A stretch of DNA of 64,000 nucleotides from Pseudacidovorax sp. RU35E (GCF_900156165.1 NZ_FTMY01000004.1:248001-312000); one strand, 5' to 3'; shown: positions 33,725 through 42,000, numbered from the stretch's first letter. Translations and numbers: made by a program. The notes: generated by a model from the sequence alone, not told the origin.

Positions 33725-35035
33725 TCAGGGTTCAGCGGCAGCCGGAGGCGGGCAGCCAACTGTGGCGGCTCCGTGTAAAGGTGGCCTCGGAGGCCCCACG
33801 AAAAAGTGCAGCTCGGGCAAGAACTGGCGATCGAAGAAGTCGGAGATCAACTCCCGATTGCCATCCCAATCTGGTTGGCCGTACATGGACGCGATGTCGA
33901 GATACTTCTCAGCGGCACGCCAATTTCCCATCTTTCCCGCAAGTGCAGCCACCTCGTTTACGACGTACCTCACGACATCCCGATCGCGCCCGAACCCCCA
34001 TTTGTAGGCGGACTGATAGCGCTCAAAGGCCTCCCCATGCCTTGCATTCAGCACAAGGTAGCGGCCCCACAGCCACTCGAGGGTGTGCCGTGTTTGGTCA
34101 GCGATCGGCTCCCAGGTCACTCGCTGCCGCTCCAGCATTTCTTCAATGAGAAAAGGATCTCGTGGAACGTCCGGCCTGTAGAGCGCCTCCCTGATCTTCC
34201 CGAACGGCCTGTCCGCTCCGATGTTCAGTTTCGTGCCGGCGTGCCACCCGACGGCCTTCCGGATTTCGTGGAACTGCTCAGTGACTGGCGCGGTCGGTTC
34301 GTACATGACCCGATTCAGGATGTGCTTGCGGTGCTCAAGCGACGTTTTCGCCAGCAGGCGAGCCACCAAAACCCACTGTCGGGCTCCAGCGTCGTGGGAC
34401 ATACCAAGAGCCTCCAAGATGTCATTGCAGGACTCCAGCGAAGGGACGTAGGCGCCGTTGAGCCATTCGCGGAGAGTCTGTTCGCAGTTCTCCGAGTCGA
34501 TCTCGTGGCGTTCTGCGCGGAAACTCCAGATCAGCCGGTGGTCTGCGGCACCTCTTACGCAAAGCCCTTTAAGGAACCTGGCGAAGGGGGCCTTGTCTTC
34601 CAAAAGGGACTTCAAATCCGTCACATGGAAGATGGTGTCCAGCGGATGAAGACACGACGCAGCTGCCGCCGAAAACATTGTTGGCCATAGGATCTGCTCT
34701 ACGACCTCCTCTCGCGTCAGGAGAGTTACATCCGCGTCGCCGATAGTCAATGCATAGTGCTCAAGAGCGCGGCGGATTTGCGAGAACGTGAGGTTTGCGT
34801 ACATCGCACTGTTCGTGTACTTGGCGAGGCGACTCTCCAGCTCTACCAAAATTTCAAGCGGGAGTGCAGCAGGACGCAGCGCAGGCCTCTTTCTGTCGTC
34901 TTTGAGCGCCTTTAGGTCTGCGTAAAGCTTGCTGTCCTCATCGGCGTTCGAGGACACCAAGCCGCTTCGGATAGCGCATTCATGGACGATCTCACCCAGG
35001 AGGGGGAACGGCGTGACGGGGAAGACTTTTTTCAT
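33725..35035 (-). CDS. Unknown protein with HTH-like segment and TPR-like C-terminus
   Basis: A 436-residue, mostly helical cytoplasmic protein not assigned to a named family. Residues about 186-212 (TLREWLNGAYVPSLESCNDILEALGM) resemble a helix-turn-helix of the XRE type. Residues about 320-390 (HTLEWLWGRYLVLNARHGEAFERYQSAYKWGFG... and NWRAAEKYLDIASMYG) look like tetratricopeptide-type helical pairs. The last 20 residues are Pro/Gly/Ala-rich and read into the flanking repeat, so the natural end may have been altered. It follows a 58-residue gene with a 42-base gap containing a hairpin. Lower GC than surrounding genes. Possibly a sensor/regulator; no catalytic motif seen. Confidence 0.6.
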   Translation of the reverse strand: MKKVFPVTPFPLLGEIVHECAIRSGLVSSNADEDSKLYADLKALKDDRKRPALRPAALPLEILVELESRLAKYTNSAMYANLTFSQIRRALEHYALTIGDADVTLLTREEVVEQILWPTMFSAAAASCLHPLDTIFHVTDLKSLLEDKAPFARFLKGLCVRGAADHRLIWSFRAERHEIDSENCEQTLREWLNGAYVPSLESCNDILEALGMSHDAGARQWVLVARLLAKTSLEHRKHILNRVMYEPTAPVTEQFHEIRKAVGWHAGTKLNIGADRPFGKIREALYRPDVPRDPFLIEEMLERQRVTWEPIADQTRHTLEWLWGRYLVLNARHGEAFERYQSAYKWGFGRDRDVVRYVVNEVAALAGKMGNWRAAEKYLDIASMYGQPDWDGNRELISDFFDRQFLPELHFFVGPPRPPLHGAATVGCPPPAAAEP

Positions 35036-35050
35036 CGGATTGGTCGATTC

Positions 35051-35068
35051 GGGGCTCGGCAGAGCCCC
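35051..35068. other. Stable hairpin between the 58-residue and 436-residue genes
   Basis: GGGGCTC-GGCA-GAGCCCC, a perfect 7-bp stem with a 4-base loop, in the 42-base gap upstream of the 436-residue gene. There is no T-run in either direction. It may attenuate or protect the transcript, setting the ratio of the two proteins. Confidence 0.5.
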
Positions 35069-35077
35069 GTACGTACA

Positions 35078-35254
35078 TCACTTATGCTTGAGGGCGCGCT
35101 GATTCTGGGCGGCGGCCCTTGCTGCGCGAGCCTCAAAGCCGCCCGCAGGGACTTGCCCGCTCCCCTTGTGCGAAGCGGCCTTGTAGATTCTGGCGACGGC
35201 CTTGGTCGTCATGGGAGCAGACTTCGCGGTGATTGCTGTTTTCGGTCTAGACAT
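35078..35254 (-). CDS. 58-residue basic small protein
   Basis: A 58-residue very basic protein (starts MSRPKTAITAKSAPMTTKAVARIYKAAS, ends AARAAAQNQRALKHK). The central pattern T-x-x-A-V-A-R-I-Y-K-A...G-x-V-P-x-G-x-F-x-A-R-A resembles the short seed-maturation-like (SMP) proteins common in proteobacteria, whose role is unknown. The start is well supported by AAAGGA seven bases upstream of the ATG. It lies directly upstream of the 436-residue gene on the same strand and is probably cotranscribed with it. Confidence 0.65.
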   Translation of the reverse strand: MSRPKTAITAKSAPMTTKAVARIYKAASHKGSGQVPAGGFEARAARAAAQNQRALKHK

Positions 35255-35651
35255 ACTCAATCCTTTCGTTGGTTCGCCGCACATGCGACGTGACGAAGCG
35301 TAGGGAATGAGTTCACAGCCGTCAGGGGGGGAACTTCGGAAAGTTGCCGAGTTCACTTCGTGGGAAGCTGCCCGACCCGAAAGCCGATGCTGGTGACAGG
35401 CAACTTATGGCCGGGACGGGCCGATGAGAGGCCCAGAGTCGTCGCCGCAAACCTGACCTTCGGGCGCTCGCCGCGACCAAACTTTCGAGCGCAGGGCGAT
35501 CGGCCGCTTATGGCCGGCAGTGTGAGTAGCTGCCTTGACCCGAAAGCGGCCCTCCAGTCTGGTTCGCGATGGGGTTGTGTTGACGCAGGGCAAGGACTTC
35601 GATGCTCAGTCGGCGCATCTTGTATGGCCCTCAACTCGATGGGAGACCATC
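35255..35651. repeat. Intergenic region with inverted and degenerate repeats upstream of the recombinase
   Basis: No gene recognised. It contains a perfect 8-bp inverted repeat GGCCGCTT (35502-35509) / AAGCGGCC (35544-35551). The phrases CTTATGGCCGG and GACCCGAAAGC each occur twice (about 35405/35507 and 35374/35537), so it looks like two decayed copies of one palindromic element in opposite orientation. They may be remnants of a recombination site for the adjacent integrase. Confidence 0.45.
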
Positions 35652-36275
35652 ATGGGCACCACAGGCAGCAATGCTCATCGCGAGCCTTGGAACAAAGGCA
35701 AGATCGTCGGGCAGAAAGCCCCGTTCAAGCCCAAGGACATCTGGGCTCTCCGCGTCCGATTCCAGATGGAGCACCGAGTGCGGGAACTCGCGCTGTTCAA
35801 TCTGGGAATCGACAGCAAGCTGCGCGGGTGCGATCTCGTCGCGCTGAAGGTCCGCGACATCTGTCATGGTGACCAGGTTGCCACGCGAGCCATCGTCTTG
35901 CAGCACAAGACCCAGCGCCCGGTCCAGTTCGAAATCACGCTGGCCACCCGGGAAGCCTTACAGGCGTGGATCAAGCAGGCTGACCTGAAGTCGGATGACT
36001 TCCTCTTCCCCAGCCGGCTCCATGACTCACCCCACCTCGGCACCCGCCAGTACGCCCGGATCCTCGGACACTGGGTCGACGAGCTCGGCCTGGACCGCGC
36101 CGACTACGGGACGCATTCGATGCGCAGGACGAAGGCCACGCTAATCTACCGGCGCACCAAGAACCTTCGCGCCGTCCAACTGCTGCTGGGCCACTCCAAG
36201 CTGGAGTCGACAGTTCGATACCTCGGCATCGAGGTTGATGACGCGCTCGAGATCTCTGAGCAAACAGAGATCTGA
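35652..36275 (+). CDS. Short tyrosine recombinase / integrase
   Basis: A 207-residue tyrosine recombinase made up almost entirely of the catalytic domain. The active-site Arg is in SKLRGCDLVALKV, the HxxR box reads HSMRR, the second His is in LLLGHSKLEST and the nucleophile Tyr in TVRYLGIE. The N-terminal core-binding domain of phage integrases is largely missing; the start ATG 35652 has GGGAGA upstream. Proteins of this short form are often found in accessory regions and may work on small elements. It sits in the middle of the island and is the likely mobility gene. Confidence 0.85.
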   Translation: MGTTGSNAHREPWNKGKIVGQKAPFKPKDIWALRVRFQMEHRVRELALFNLGIDSKLRGCDLVALKVRDICHGDQVATRAIVLQHKTQRPVQFEITLATREALQAWIKQADLKSDDFLFPSRLHDSPHLGTRQYARILGHWVDELGLDRADYGTHSMRRTKATLIYRRTKNLRAVQLLLGHSKLESTVRYLGIEVDDALEISEQTEI

Positions 36276-36667
36276 TCCAACAGACCGCTGGCCACACACG
36301 CAAGGCGGACGTGGTCAGCTACGAATGGCTGCTGCCTGGCGTGCTGCGGGACTCACGCATTCGGCCACAACCAGCCGTTCGCGAATGTCAGCTGACCGGC
36401 TGCATCCACATCTCGAAGAGGATGGATGAACGGCCACGAAAGTTCCAAGGGACGAACTGCTTCGCTTGTGGGATGACCGGCTTTTGCGACGTACTTGCGG
36501 CTACAGCTAGAACCTTGCATTCCAGCAGCGGCGACGGCAGCGATAACTGGGCGTTGTCGCCTGCGATCTACCAGCACTTTAGGTGACCTACTGCTCCGTT
36601 AGGAAATGCGGACAATCGGCGGCGGCAGGGCCTCGTGGACAGGGCTCGCGAACCAAAGGGGAGAGCC
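36276..36667. other. Gap between recombinase and nuclease-like gene, with degenerate repeats
   Basis: No gene recognised in 392 bases. Copies of the degenerate repeat are seen at 36324-36340 (AATGGCTGCTGCCTGGC) and 36472-36491 (GATGACCGGCTTTTGCGACG). The start region of the next gene carries AGGGGAGA just before its ATG. Confidence 0.4.
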
Positions 36668-38818
36668 ATGAAGCAACCGCGGGAAGAGGCCAAGATTCTT
36701 GAGGACCTGGCAACGCTGGCCGCCTCGCCCGGATATGTTCACGCTGTAGCGCACCTCTGTCATCGCGACAACGTCATACACATCCAGGGCGAGTTGAAGC
36801 CGGCTGACATGGACCGGCTATTCAGCAAAGAGCGGCTAATTCGGACGGAACTGACGACGGTGATTGGCTTGATGGCTAAGAAGCCGTTGGACCTGTCGCC
36901 GCAGCCACCCGACGTGGTCCAGAAGTACGTCAGGAGCACTGATTTGCTGATGCGAGAACTGCACGAAGCCATGTCCTACCCGATGTTCGCGGCCATGATC
37001 GAGGCGGTGAAAGTCGGTGAGGCGCCGCCGGAGCCATGGCGCGGAGCGGGAATGCGAGAGCCCATCTTCTACGGCACAGAGTCGGCCTACGCCTTCCAGT
37101 ACAGGGACTTCGTCCCTGAGAAGTACGGCGCAGATGACGCATGGCTGCAGAAGACCATGGGCTTCACCAGCGGCCAGGCGCGAGCCATCGCAAAGACGTT
37201 CTGTGACTTGATGGACGAGAAGGGAACGCGCCTCCTTGCGGACGCGCGAGTCGCCAAGGCTCCGCCTGCGACCTGGCTGCCCGCGTTCGAGTTCTCGGTG
37301 GACGAGGTTGTCTTCCGCAGCGGTGTCGCGAAGGACGTGGTGGATGCCTTCTTCCAGGCGCTCCTCTTTGCGGGGGACAACGCAGGGTTCAAGGAGGCCG
37401 GAGACTTCAACGAGGTCGCCGCTCGGCCGCTACTTCCTACCGACCGCGGAACCGTGCTCCTGTTCTCGCACTACGCGATTTACGAGGCCTTGTACGAGTC
37501 TCCGTTCTTCTGGATGTGGGATGACAAGACCTACCGGGCGACGGCTGCCAAGCATCGAGGCGCTTTCACCGAGAAGTTTGCTGCGCGCCGCCTGGCTGGT
37601 GTCTTCGGTCGCGAGCACGTTCACACGAACGTGAACCTGCATCGCGGTAAGGACATCGTGGGAGAGGCGGATGTCCTGGTCATCTACGGGGACCGACTCA
37701 TCATCGTGCAGGCGAAGGCGAAGAAGCTGACCATCGCGGCTCGCAAGGGGAACGATAGTCAGCTCAAGGCGGACTTCGCCGCTGCCATCCAAGACTCGTA
37801 TGACCAAGGCTGGACGTGCGCGAAAGAGATGCTCGCCGGCGGGTGCCGATTGGTGGACGACGAGGGGAACGAAGTCGCCCTTCCGGTGAACGTCAAGGAG
37901 GTCTTCCTGGTCAGCCTGGTGTCTGACCACTATCCGGCACTCGCCTTTCAGGCGAGCCAATCGCTGAAGTTCCAGACCACCGACGTCATTCGGCCTCCGT
38001 TCGTCATGGATGTGTTCCTTCTTGACACGTTGACGGAGATGTTGGCGACCCCGTTGCGGCTGTTGAGCTACGTGAAGCTGCGTGTGGACGTCGCGGACAA
38101 GCTGATGAGCGGGCACGAGTTGACTGTGCTCGGCTATCACCTGAGCAAGAACCTCTGGTTGGATGAGAAGAGCGACCTCGTCATACTCGACGACTCTCTC
38201 GCCCAGCCGATGGACGTGGCGATGCTGGTCCGCCGGGATAACCAGCCGGGCGACGACACCCCGGCTGGCATCCTCACGAAGATGCGCGGGACTCGGTACG
38301 AAAGCCTCATCAAGGAGCTCGAGGCAAGGGCAGACCCCGCTACTCTCGAACTCGGGTTCCACTTGCTGTCGATGGACGAGGAATCGTCCAGAAACGTGCA
38401 TCGGCTGCTCGAGGCCGTCACGAGGAAGACCCAGGTTGACGGCCAGCGACACGACGTAACGCTCGCGTCGCGCACGCCCCCTTCCGGGGTCTGCTTCCAC
38501 TGCAATCCCAAGCCATCCCTCGAAGCGATTGCAGTGTTAGAGAGGCACTGCGCCAAACGCAAGTACGAGCTGCGTGCACCTCAGTGGTTTGGTGTCTCCG
38601 TCGGCCCGGCCGGGGATGTCCAGTTCGGCGCTACGCTGGACTTCCCCTGGGAGGCCTCAGAGGAGATGGACAAACTCACCGAAGGCATGAAGGAGCCGCT
38701 GCTCGTGCGCGATGCCCTTCCCGGGTACGTGCGAGAGGCGGGGAAAATGAAGATCGGGCGAAACGACCCGTGCCACTGCGGCAGCGGACGCAAGTACAAG
38801 AAGTGCTGCTTGCCCTAG
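36668..38818 (+). CDS. PD-(D/E)XK nuclease-like protein with C-terminal SEC-C zinc motif
   Basis: A 716-residue protein of unknown family. Residues about 295-375 carry a PD-(D/E)XK nuclease signature: E302 in the leading helix (FTEKFAARRLAGVFG), E333/D335 in GEADVLVIYGD, and Q348-x-K350 in IIVQAKAKK, as in many restriction and NERD-type nucleases. The C-terminus (residues 696-714, RNDPCHCGSGRKYKKCC) is a complete SEC-C zinc-binding motif. The N-terminal 290 and the central 375-690 residues are unlike anything I recognise. The start is set by AGGGGAGA. It lies in a lower-GC island beside a recombinase, which suggests a DNA- or RNA-degrading defence protein; this role is inference. Confidence 0.75.
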   Translation: MKQPREEAKILEDLATLAASPGYVHAVAHLCHRDNVIHIQGELKPADMDRLFSKERLIRTELTTVIGLMAKKPLDLSPQPPDVVQKYVRSTDLLMRELHEAMSYPMFAAMIEAVKVGEAPPEPWRGAGMREPIFYGTESAYAFQYRDFVPEKYGADDAWLQKTMGFTSGQARAIAKTFCDLMDEKGTRLLADARVAKAPPATWLPAFEFSVDEVVFRSGVAKDVVDAFFQALLFAGDNAGFKEAGDFNEVAARPLLPTDRGTVLLFSHYAIYEALYESPFFWMWDDKTYRATAAKHRGAFTEKFAARRLAGVFGREHVHTNVNLHRGKDIVGEADVLVIYGDRLIIVQAKAKKLTIAARKGNDSQLKADFAAAIQDSYDQGWTCAKEMLAGGCRLVDDEGNEVALPVNVKEVFLVSLVSDHYPALAFQASQSLKFQTTDVIRPPFVMDVFLLDTLTEMLATPLRLLSYVKLRVDVADKLMSGHELTVLGYHLSKNLWLDEKSDLVILDDSLAQPMDVAMLVRRDNQPGDDTPAGILTKMRGTRYESLIKELEARADPATLELGFHLLSMDEESSRNVHRLLEAVTRKTQVDGQRHDVTLASRTPPSGVCFHCNPKPSLEAIAVLERHCAKRKYELRAPQWFGVSVGPAGDVQFGATLDFPWEASEEMDKLTEGMKEPLLVRDALPGYVREAGKMKIGRNDPCHCGSGRKYKKCCLP

Positions 38819-39261
38819 TCGGGGCATCCGGCATACCGAGGGCACCTGGTCGCGTCGATTCTTCTGGATCGAAGGTCGCTGTCGAATGGCTGCTTTTCGA
38901 CGTTAAGACTGACCCCCTCGAAGACCGCTCCGGGTCGAACTGAGCCACTTGCTGTAAACAAGAGCGGTCGGTCGCGCCGGGCCTCAACCGTCGTAGCGGA
39001 CGGGCGACCGGATTCGGGAATGAAGCAGTCGGTCGACGCCGCCGAGCGTCAGTGACCGGTGCTGGTGCGAGCGGTCATTCAGGCCCCAGGCTGCGACTGA
39101 CTCAGATCAGTCTGAAGCAGACGCCTCCAACAGCAACTGAAATTGGAGCTTGAGCGCAATACCGGCCAGAATCTGCACAGGCTAAGCCGTCTCCGACCAA
39201 ACGCGCACTGGGACAATTTGCCTAGTTCCCACCCGTTCCAACGACGTATCCAATCAGCCCG
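38819..39261. other. Gap at the right edge of the accessory island, with degenerate repeats
   Basis: No gene recognised in 443 bases. Forward repeat GAATGGCTGCTTTTCGACG lies at 38884-38902 and a reverse-oriented copy GAGCGGTCATTC at 39069-39080, with several CGGTCGGTCG-like fragments between. Composition returns to the high-GC chromosome on the right. Confidence 0.45.
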
Positions 39262-39489
39262 ATGGAATGGGTCCCCGTCGCCTTCATCGCTCTGAAGGCC
39301 CTCGTCTTCGTCGCCACCATGTTCTTCGCCATCAAGTGGCATTACGAACAGGGTCAGAGCCTCAGCAAGCGGGCGCTGCTGCTCACGGCTGGCAAGGTGG
39401 CGGCCGTGTTCGTGGTGGTGCTGGCGGCTGTGCTGCTGCTCACCTTCGGCGTCGCTGCGGGGCTGGGTATGGAACTGCGGCTCCCCTGA
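39262..39489 (+). CDS. Small two-span membrane protein
   Basis: A 75-residue inner-membrane protein with two hydrophobic segments (about residues 4-24 and 45-70) separated by a short hydrophilic loop (KWHYEQGQSLSKRALL). No known motif. Protein-like composition and high GC indicate a resident chromosomal gene just outside the island. Confidence 0.6.
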   Translation: MEWVPVAFIALKALVFVATMFFAIKWHYEQGQSLSKRALLLTAGKVAAVFVVVLAAVLLLTFGVAAGLGMELRLP

Positions 39490-39561
39490 GTCCGGCACTG
39501 CCGCGGAGCGCGTGTCGGCGGCGTGCGGCTTGGACCGCGCGTCCGTGCCCGCACCCGGGCG

Positions 39562-40344
39562 TCAGGCGCGCTTGCGGAACAGCGGCGATGCGCCGCTGGC
39601 CCGCGAGACGTCCTGCGCCGTCTCGAGCAGGGCGGGCCCCAACGCCTCCATGCGCTGCACCGTGAGCCGCACCGCGGGCCCCGCGATGGTGACGACGCCG
39701 ATGGCCTTGCCGTCGGGTCCGGCCACCGGCGCAGCCATCGCGGTCATGCCCGGCGCAAACACTTCGTTGATCATGCTGAAACCGCGCTGGCGCGCCGACT
39801 TCACATAGGTCATCACGGCCTTGATGGAGGTGGGCGCCTTGGGGCCGAAATTCTTGGGGCTGCCCAGGCCGCGGCGCGCGACGATGGCCAGGGCCTCGTC
39901 GTCGTCCAGCGTCGACAGCCAGGCATGACCGGCCGCGCTGCACGAAAGCTCCACCGACAGGCCCATGTCCGGGTCGTAGCGCAGGCCGCGCACCGCACCC
40001 TGGGCCTTGGCCACGAAGGTGAGTTCCTCGCCATCGACCACGGCCAAACGCACCAGCTCGCCCGACGCCTCGGCCAGCCGCTCCAGCAGCGGCTGCGCCA
40101 CGTCCACCACGCCCGAGCGGCTGAGGAAGGCCAGGCCCAGGGCCGCGAGCTTGATGGTGATCTGGTAGTGCCCATCGCGCTCGTCCTGCCGCACATGGCC
40201 GCAGCGCACCAGGTCCGACAGGATGCGGTGGGTGGCCGACAGCGGCAGCTGCAACTCGCTGGCAAGCACCGACAGCGCACATCCCTGCGGATGGTCGGCA
40301 AGGTATTCGAGCACCTTGAAGCTGCGTTCCATCACACCACTCAT
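39562..40344 (-). CDS. IclR-family transcriptional regulator
   Basis: A 260-residue IclR-family regulator. The winged HTH (MERSFKVLEYLADHPQGCALSVLASELQLPLSATHRILSDLVRCGHV) is followed by the effector-binding domain with YVKSARQRGFSMINEVFAPGMTAMAAPV. The start may be MSGV (40344) or MERS (40332). It is divergent from the TRAP/3-dehydroquinate dehydratase operon; a perfect palindrome in the intergenic region is its probable operator. IclR proteins commonly respond to aromatic or hydroaromatic acids, which fits the target operon. Confidence 0.88.
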   Translation of the reverse strand: MSGVMERSFKVLEYLADHPQGCALSVLASELQLPLSATHRILSDLVRCGHVRQDERDGHYQITIKLAALGLAFLSRSGVVDVAQPLLERLAEASGELVRLAVVDGEELTFVAKAQGAVRGLRYDPDMGLSVELSCSAAGHAWLSTLDDDEALAIVARRGLGSPKNFGPKAPTSIKAVMTYVKSARQRGFSMINEVFAPGMTAMAAPVAGPDGKAIGVVTIAGPAVRLTVQRMEALGPALLETAQDVSRASGASPLFRKRA

Positions 40345-40421
40345 GTTCGGCTCCCGGCCGACAAGGGTCGGCGAATTTCTTGACGGCCGTGACTGTACCA
40401 AAGCGCCGAATAGATTTTCAT

Positions 40422-40440
40422 TGTGGAAATTCTTTCCACA
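40422..40440. promoter_or_regulatory. Palindromic operator, probably for the IclR regulator
   Basis: TGTGGAAA (40422-40429) / TTTCCACA (40433-40440), perfect 8-bp arms with a TTC spacer. It lies between the IclR gene and the TRAP operon, about 70 bases before the receptor's ATG. The size and GGAAA/TTTCC core match known IclR-family sites. Confidence 0.6.
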
Positions 40441-40509
40441 TGTGCTTATGATCGCGCCGCCTGGCAGGCTGCACCGGCCGGCCACCGTCCAACCCTGATG
40501 GAGACAACC

Positions 40510-41514
40510 ATGAAGAAATTCGTCCGAGCCTTTGTCGCCGCGGGCCTCGCGGCCGCGTTCGCCCTGCCCGCCCTGGCCCAGCAGGAGCGCGTGATCCGCT
40601 TCGGCCACCTCAACAACCCCGACCATCCGGTGAGCTTCGGCGTCAAGCGCTTCGCCGAACTGCTCGCGACCAAGAGCGGCGGCAAGATGAAGGTGCAGGA
40701 GTACCCGTCCAACCAACTGGGCAACGAGATGCAGCAGCAGGCCGCGCTGCAGGGCGGCGTGCAGCAGATGTCGGCGCCCGCCACCACCTCGCTCGCGGGC
40801 ATCGTCAAGGAATTCGGCCTGGTGGACTTTCCCTTCTCGGTGGCCACCTTCGCGCAGGCCGACGCTCTGCTCGATGGGCCCCTGGGCCAGGCGCTGATCG
40901 CCAAGCTGCCCGAGAAGGGCCTGGTGGCGCTGGGCTACTGGGACCTGGGCTTTCGCAACGTGACCAACAGCCGCCAGCCCATCACCAAGCCGGAAGACCT
41001 GGAGGGTCTGAAGATCCGCGTGATCCCGAACCCGGTGTTCCTCGACACCTTCAAGGCCTTCAAGGCCAACCCCGTGCCCCTGCCCTTCGCCGAGCTGTAC
41101 GGCGCGCTCGAGTCCAAGGCCGTGGACGGCCAGGAAAACCCCTTCTCGGTGATCCTGTCCAACAAGTTCTACGAGGTGCAGAAGTTCGTCAGCGCCACCA
41201 ACCATGTGTATGCCGCCAACATCGTGCTGGTGAGCAAGAAGTTCTGGGACCAGCTCACGCCGCAGGAGCAGAAGTGGATGCGCGAGGCCGCGGACGAGTC
41301 GCGCGGCTACCAGCGCCAGGTCAGCCGCGCCGCCGCGCAGAAGGCCCTGGGCGAACTGCAGGCCAAGGGCGCGCAGTTCAATGAACTCGGCGCCGACCAG
41401 CAGGCCCGCATGCGCCAGATCGCCCAGCCGGTGATCGACAAGTTCGCCGCGCAGTACGACCCCGCGATGGTCAAGCTCTACAAGGACGAGCTGGCCCGCA
41501 TCCGCAAGCAGTGA
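40510..41514 (+). CDS. TRAP transporter substrate-binding protein (DctP family)
   Basis: A 334-residue periplasmic receptor for a TRAP transporter, with signal peptide ending ALPALA-QQERV. DctP features visible are IRFGHLNNPDHPVSFGVKRFAELL, YPSNQLGNEMQQ, the conserved Arg in GLKIRVIPNPVFLDTFKAFKANPVPLPFAELYGALESKAVDGQENP, and the C-terminal helix. The Arg that pairs with a ligand carboxylate implies an organic acid substrate. GGAGA precedes the ATG. First gene of an operon with a dehydroquinate dehydratase and the two membrane subunits. Confidence 0.88.
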   Translation: MKKFVRAFVAAGLAAAFALPALAQQERVIRFGHLNNPDHPVSFGVKRFAELLATKSGGKMKVQEYPSNQLGNEMQQQAALQGGVQQMSAPATTSLAGIVKEFGLVDFPFSVATFAQADALLDGPLGQALIAKLPEKGLVALGYWDLGFRNVTNSRQPITKPEDLEGLKIRVIPNPVFLDTFKAFKANPVPLPFAELYGALESKAVDGQENPFSVILSNKFYEVQKFVSATNHVYAANIVLVSKKFWDQLTPQEQKWMREAADESRGYQRQVSRAAAQKALGELQAKGAQFNELGADQQARMRQIAQPVIDKFAAQYDPAMVKLYKDELARIRKQ

Positions 41515-41540
41515 ACCCGGCCCACCGAATGAGCGCTTCC

Positions 41541-41984
41541 ATGAACATCCTCGTCCTGCACGGACCCAACCTCAACCTGTTCGGCCGCCGCGAGCCGCAC
41601 ATCTACGGCACCACCACGCTGGCGGAGATCAACGCGCGCATCGCCGCCCTGGCCGAGGAGCTGGGCGTGCAGGTCCACACGCTGCAGTCCAACCACGAAG
41701 GCGCGCTGATCGACTTCCTGCACGAGCACATCGACAGCGCCCAGGGCGCGCTGGTCAACCCCGCCGGGCTGACGCAGCACGGCGTGCCGCTGCACGATGC
41801 CATCAAGGCCATGCCCTTCCCGGTGCTGGAGGTGCACATGTCCAACATCGCCGCCCGGGAAAGCTGGCGCGCGCATTCCATCATCTCGCCCGCCGTGCGC
41901 GGCACGGTCCAGGGGCTGGGGCCGCAGTCCTACCTGGCGGCGCTGCGCGGGCTGGTCGAGATCGTCCGCGAGGCCCGGCGCTGA
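41541..41984 (+). CDS. aroQ: Type II 3-dehydroquinate dehydratase
   Basis: A 147-residue type II dehydroquinase that interconverts 3-dehydroquinate and 3-dehydroshikimate. It has the family opening MNILVLHGPNLNLFG, then REPHIYGTTTL with the catalytic Tyr, LQSNHEGALIDFLHE, and EVHMSNIAARESWRAHS with the catalytic His. The chosen ATG matches the usual N-terminus; earlier in-frame starts (41529, 41511) would overlap the receptor's stop region. Its place inside a TRAP operon under an IclR regulator suggests use in quinate or dehydroquinate catabolism rather than in aromatic amino acid synthesis. Confidence 0.9.
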   Translation: MNILVLHGPNLNLFGRREPHIYGTTTLAEINARIAALAEELGVQVHTLQSNHEGALIDFLHEHIDSAQGALVNPAGLTQHGVPLHDAIKAMPFPVLEVHMSNIAARESWRAHSIISPAVRGTVQGLGPQSYLAALRGLVEIVREARR

Positions 41985-42000
41985 CGCCTGGCCCTCATAC

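Noticed and set aside
35255-35651. A CRISPR array or integron attC array suggested by repeated phrases
   Set aside because: The repeats are few, irregularly spaced and degenerate, and the recombinase lacks the integron-integrase pattern.
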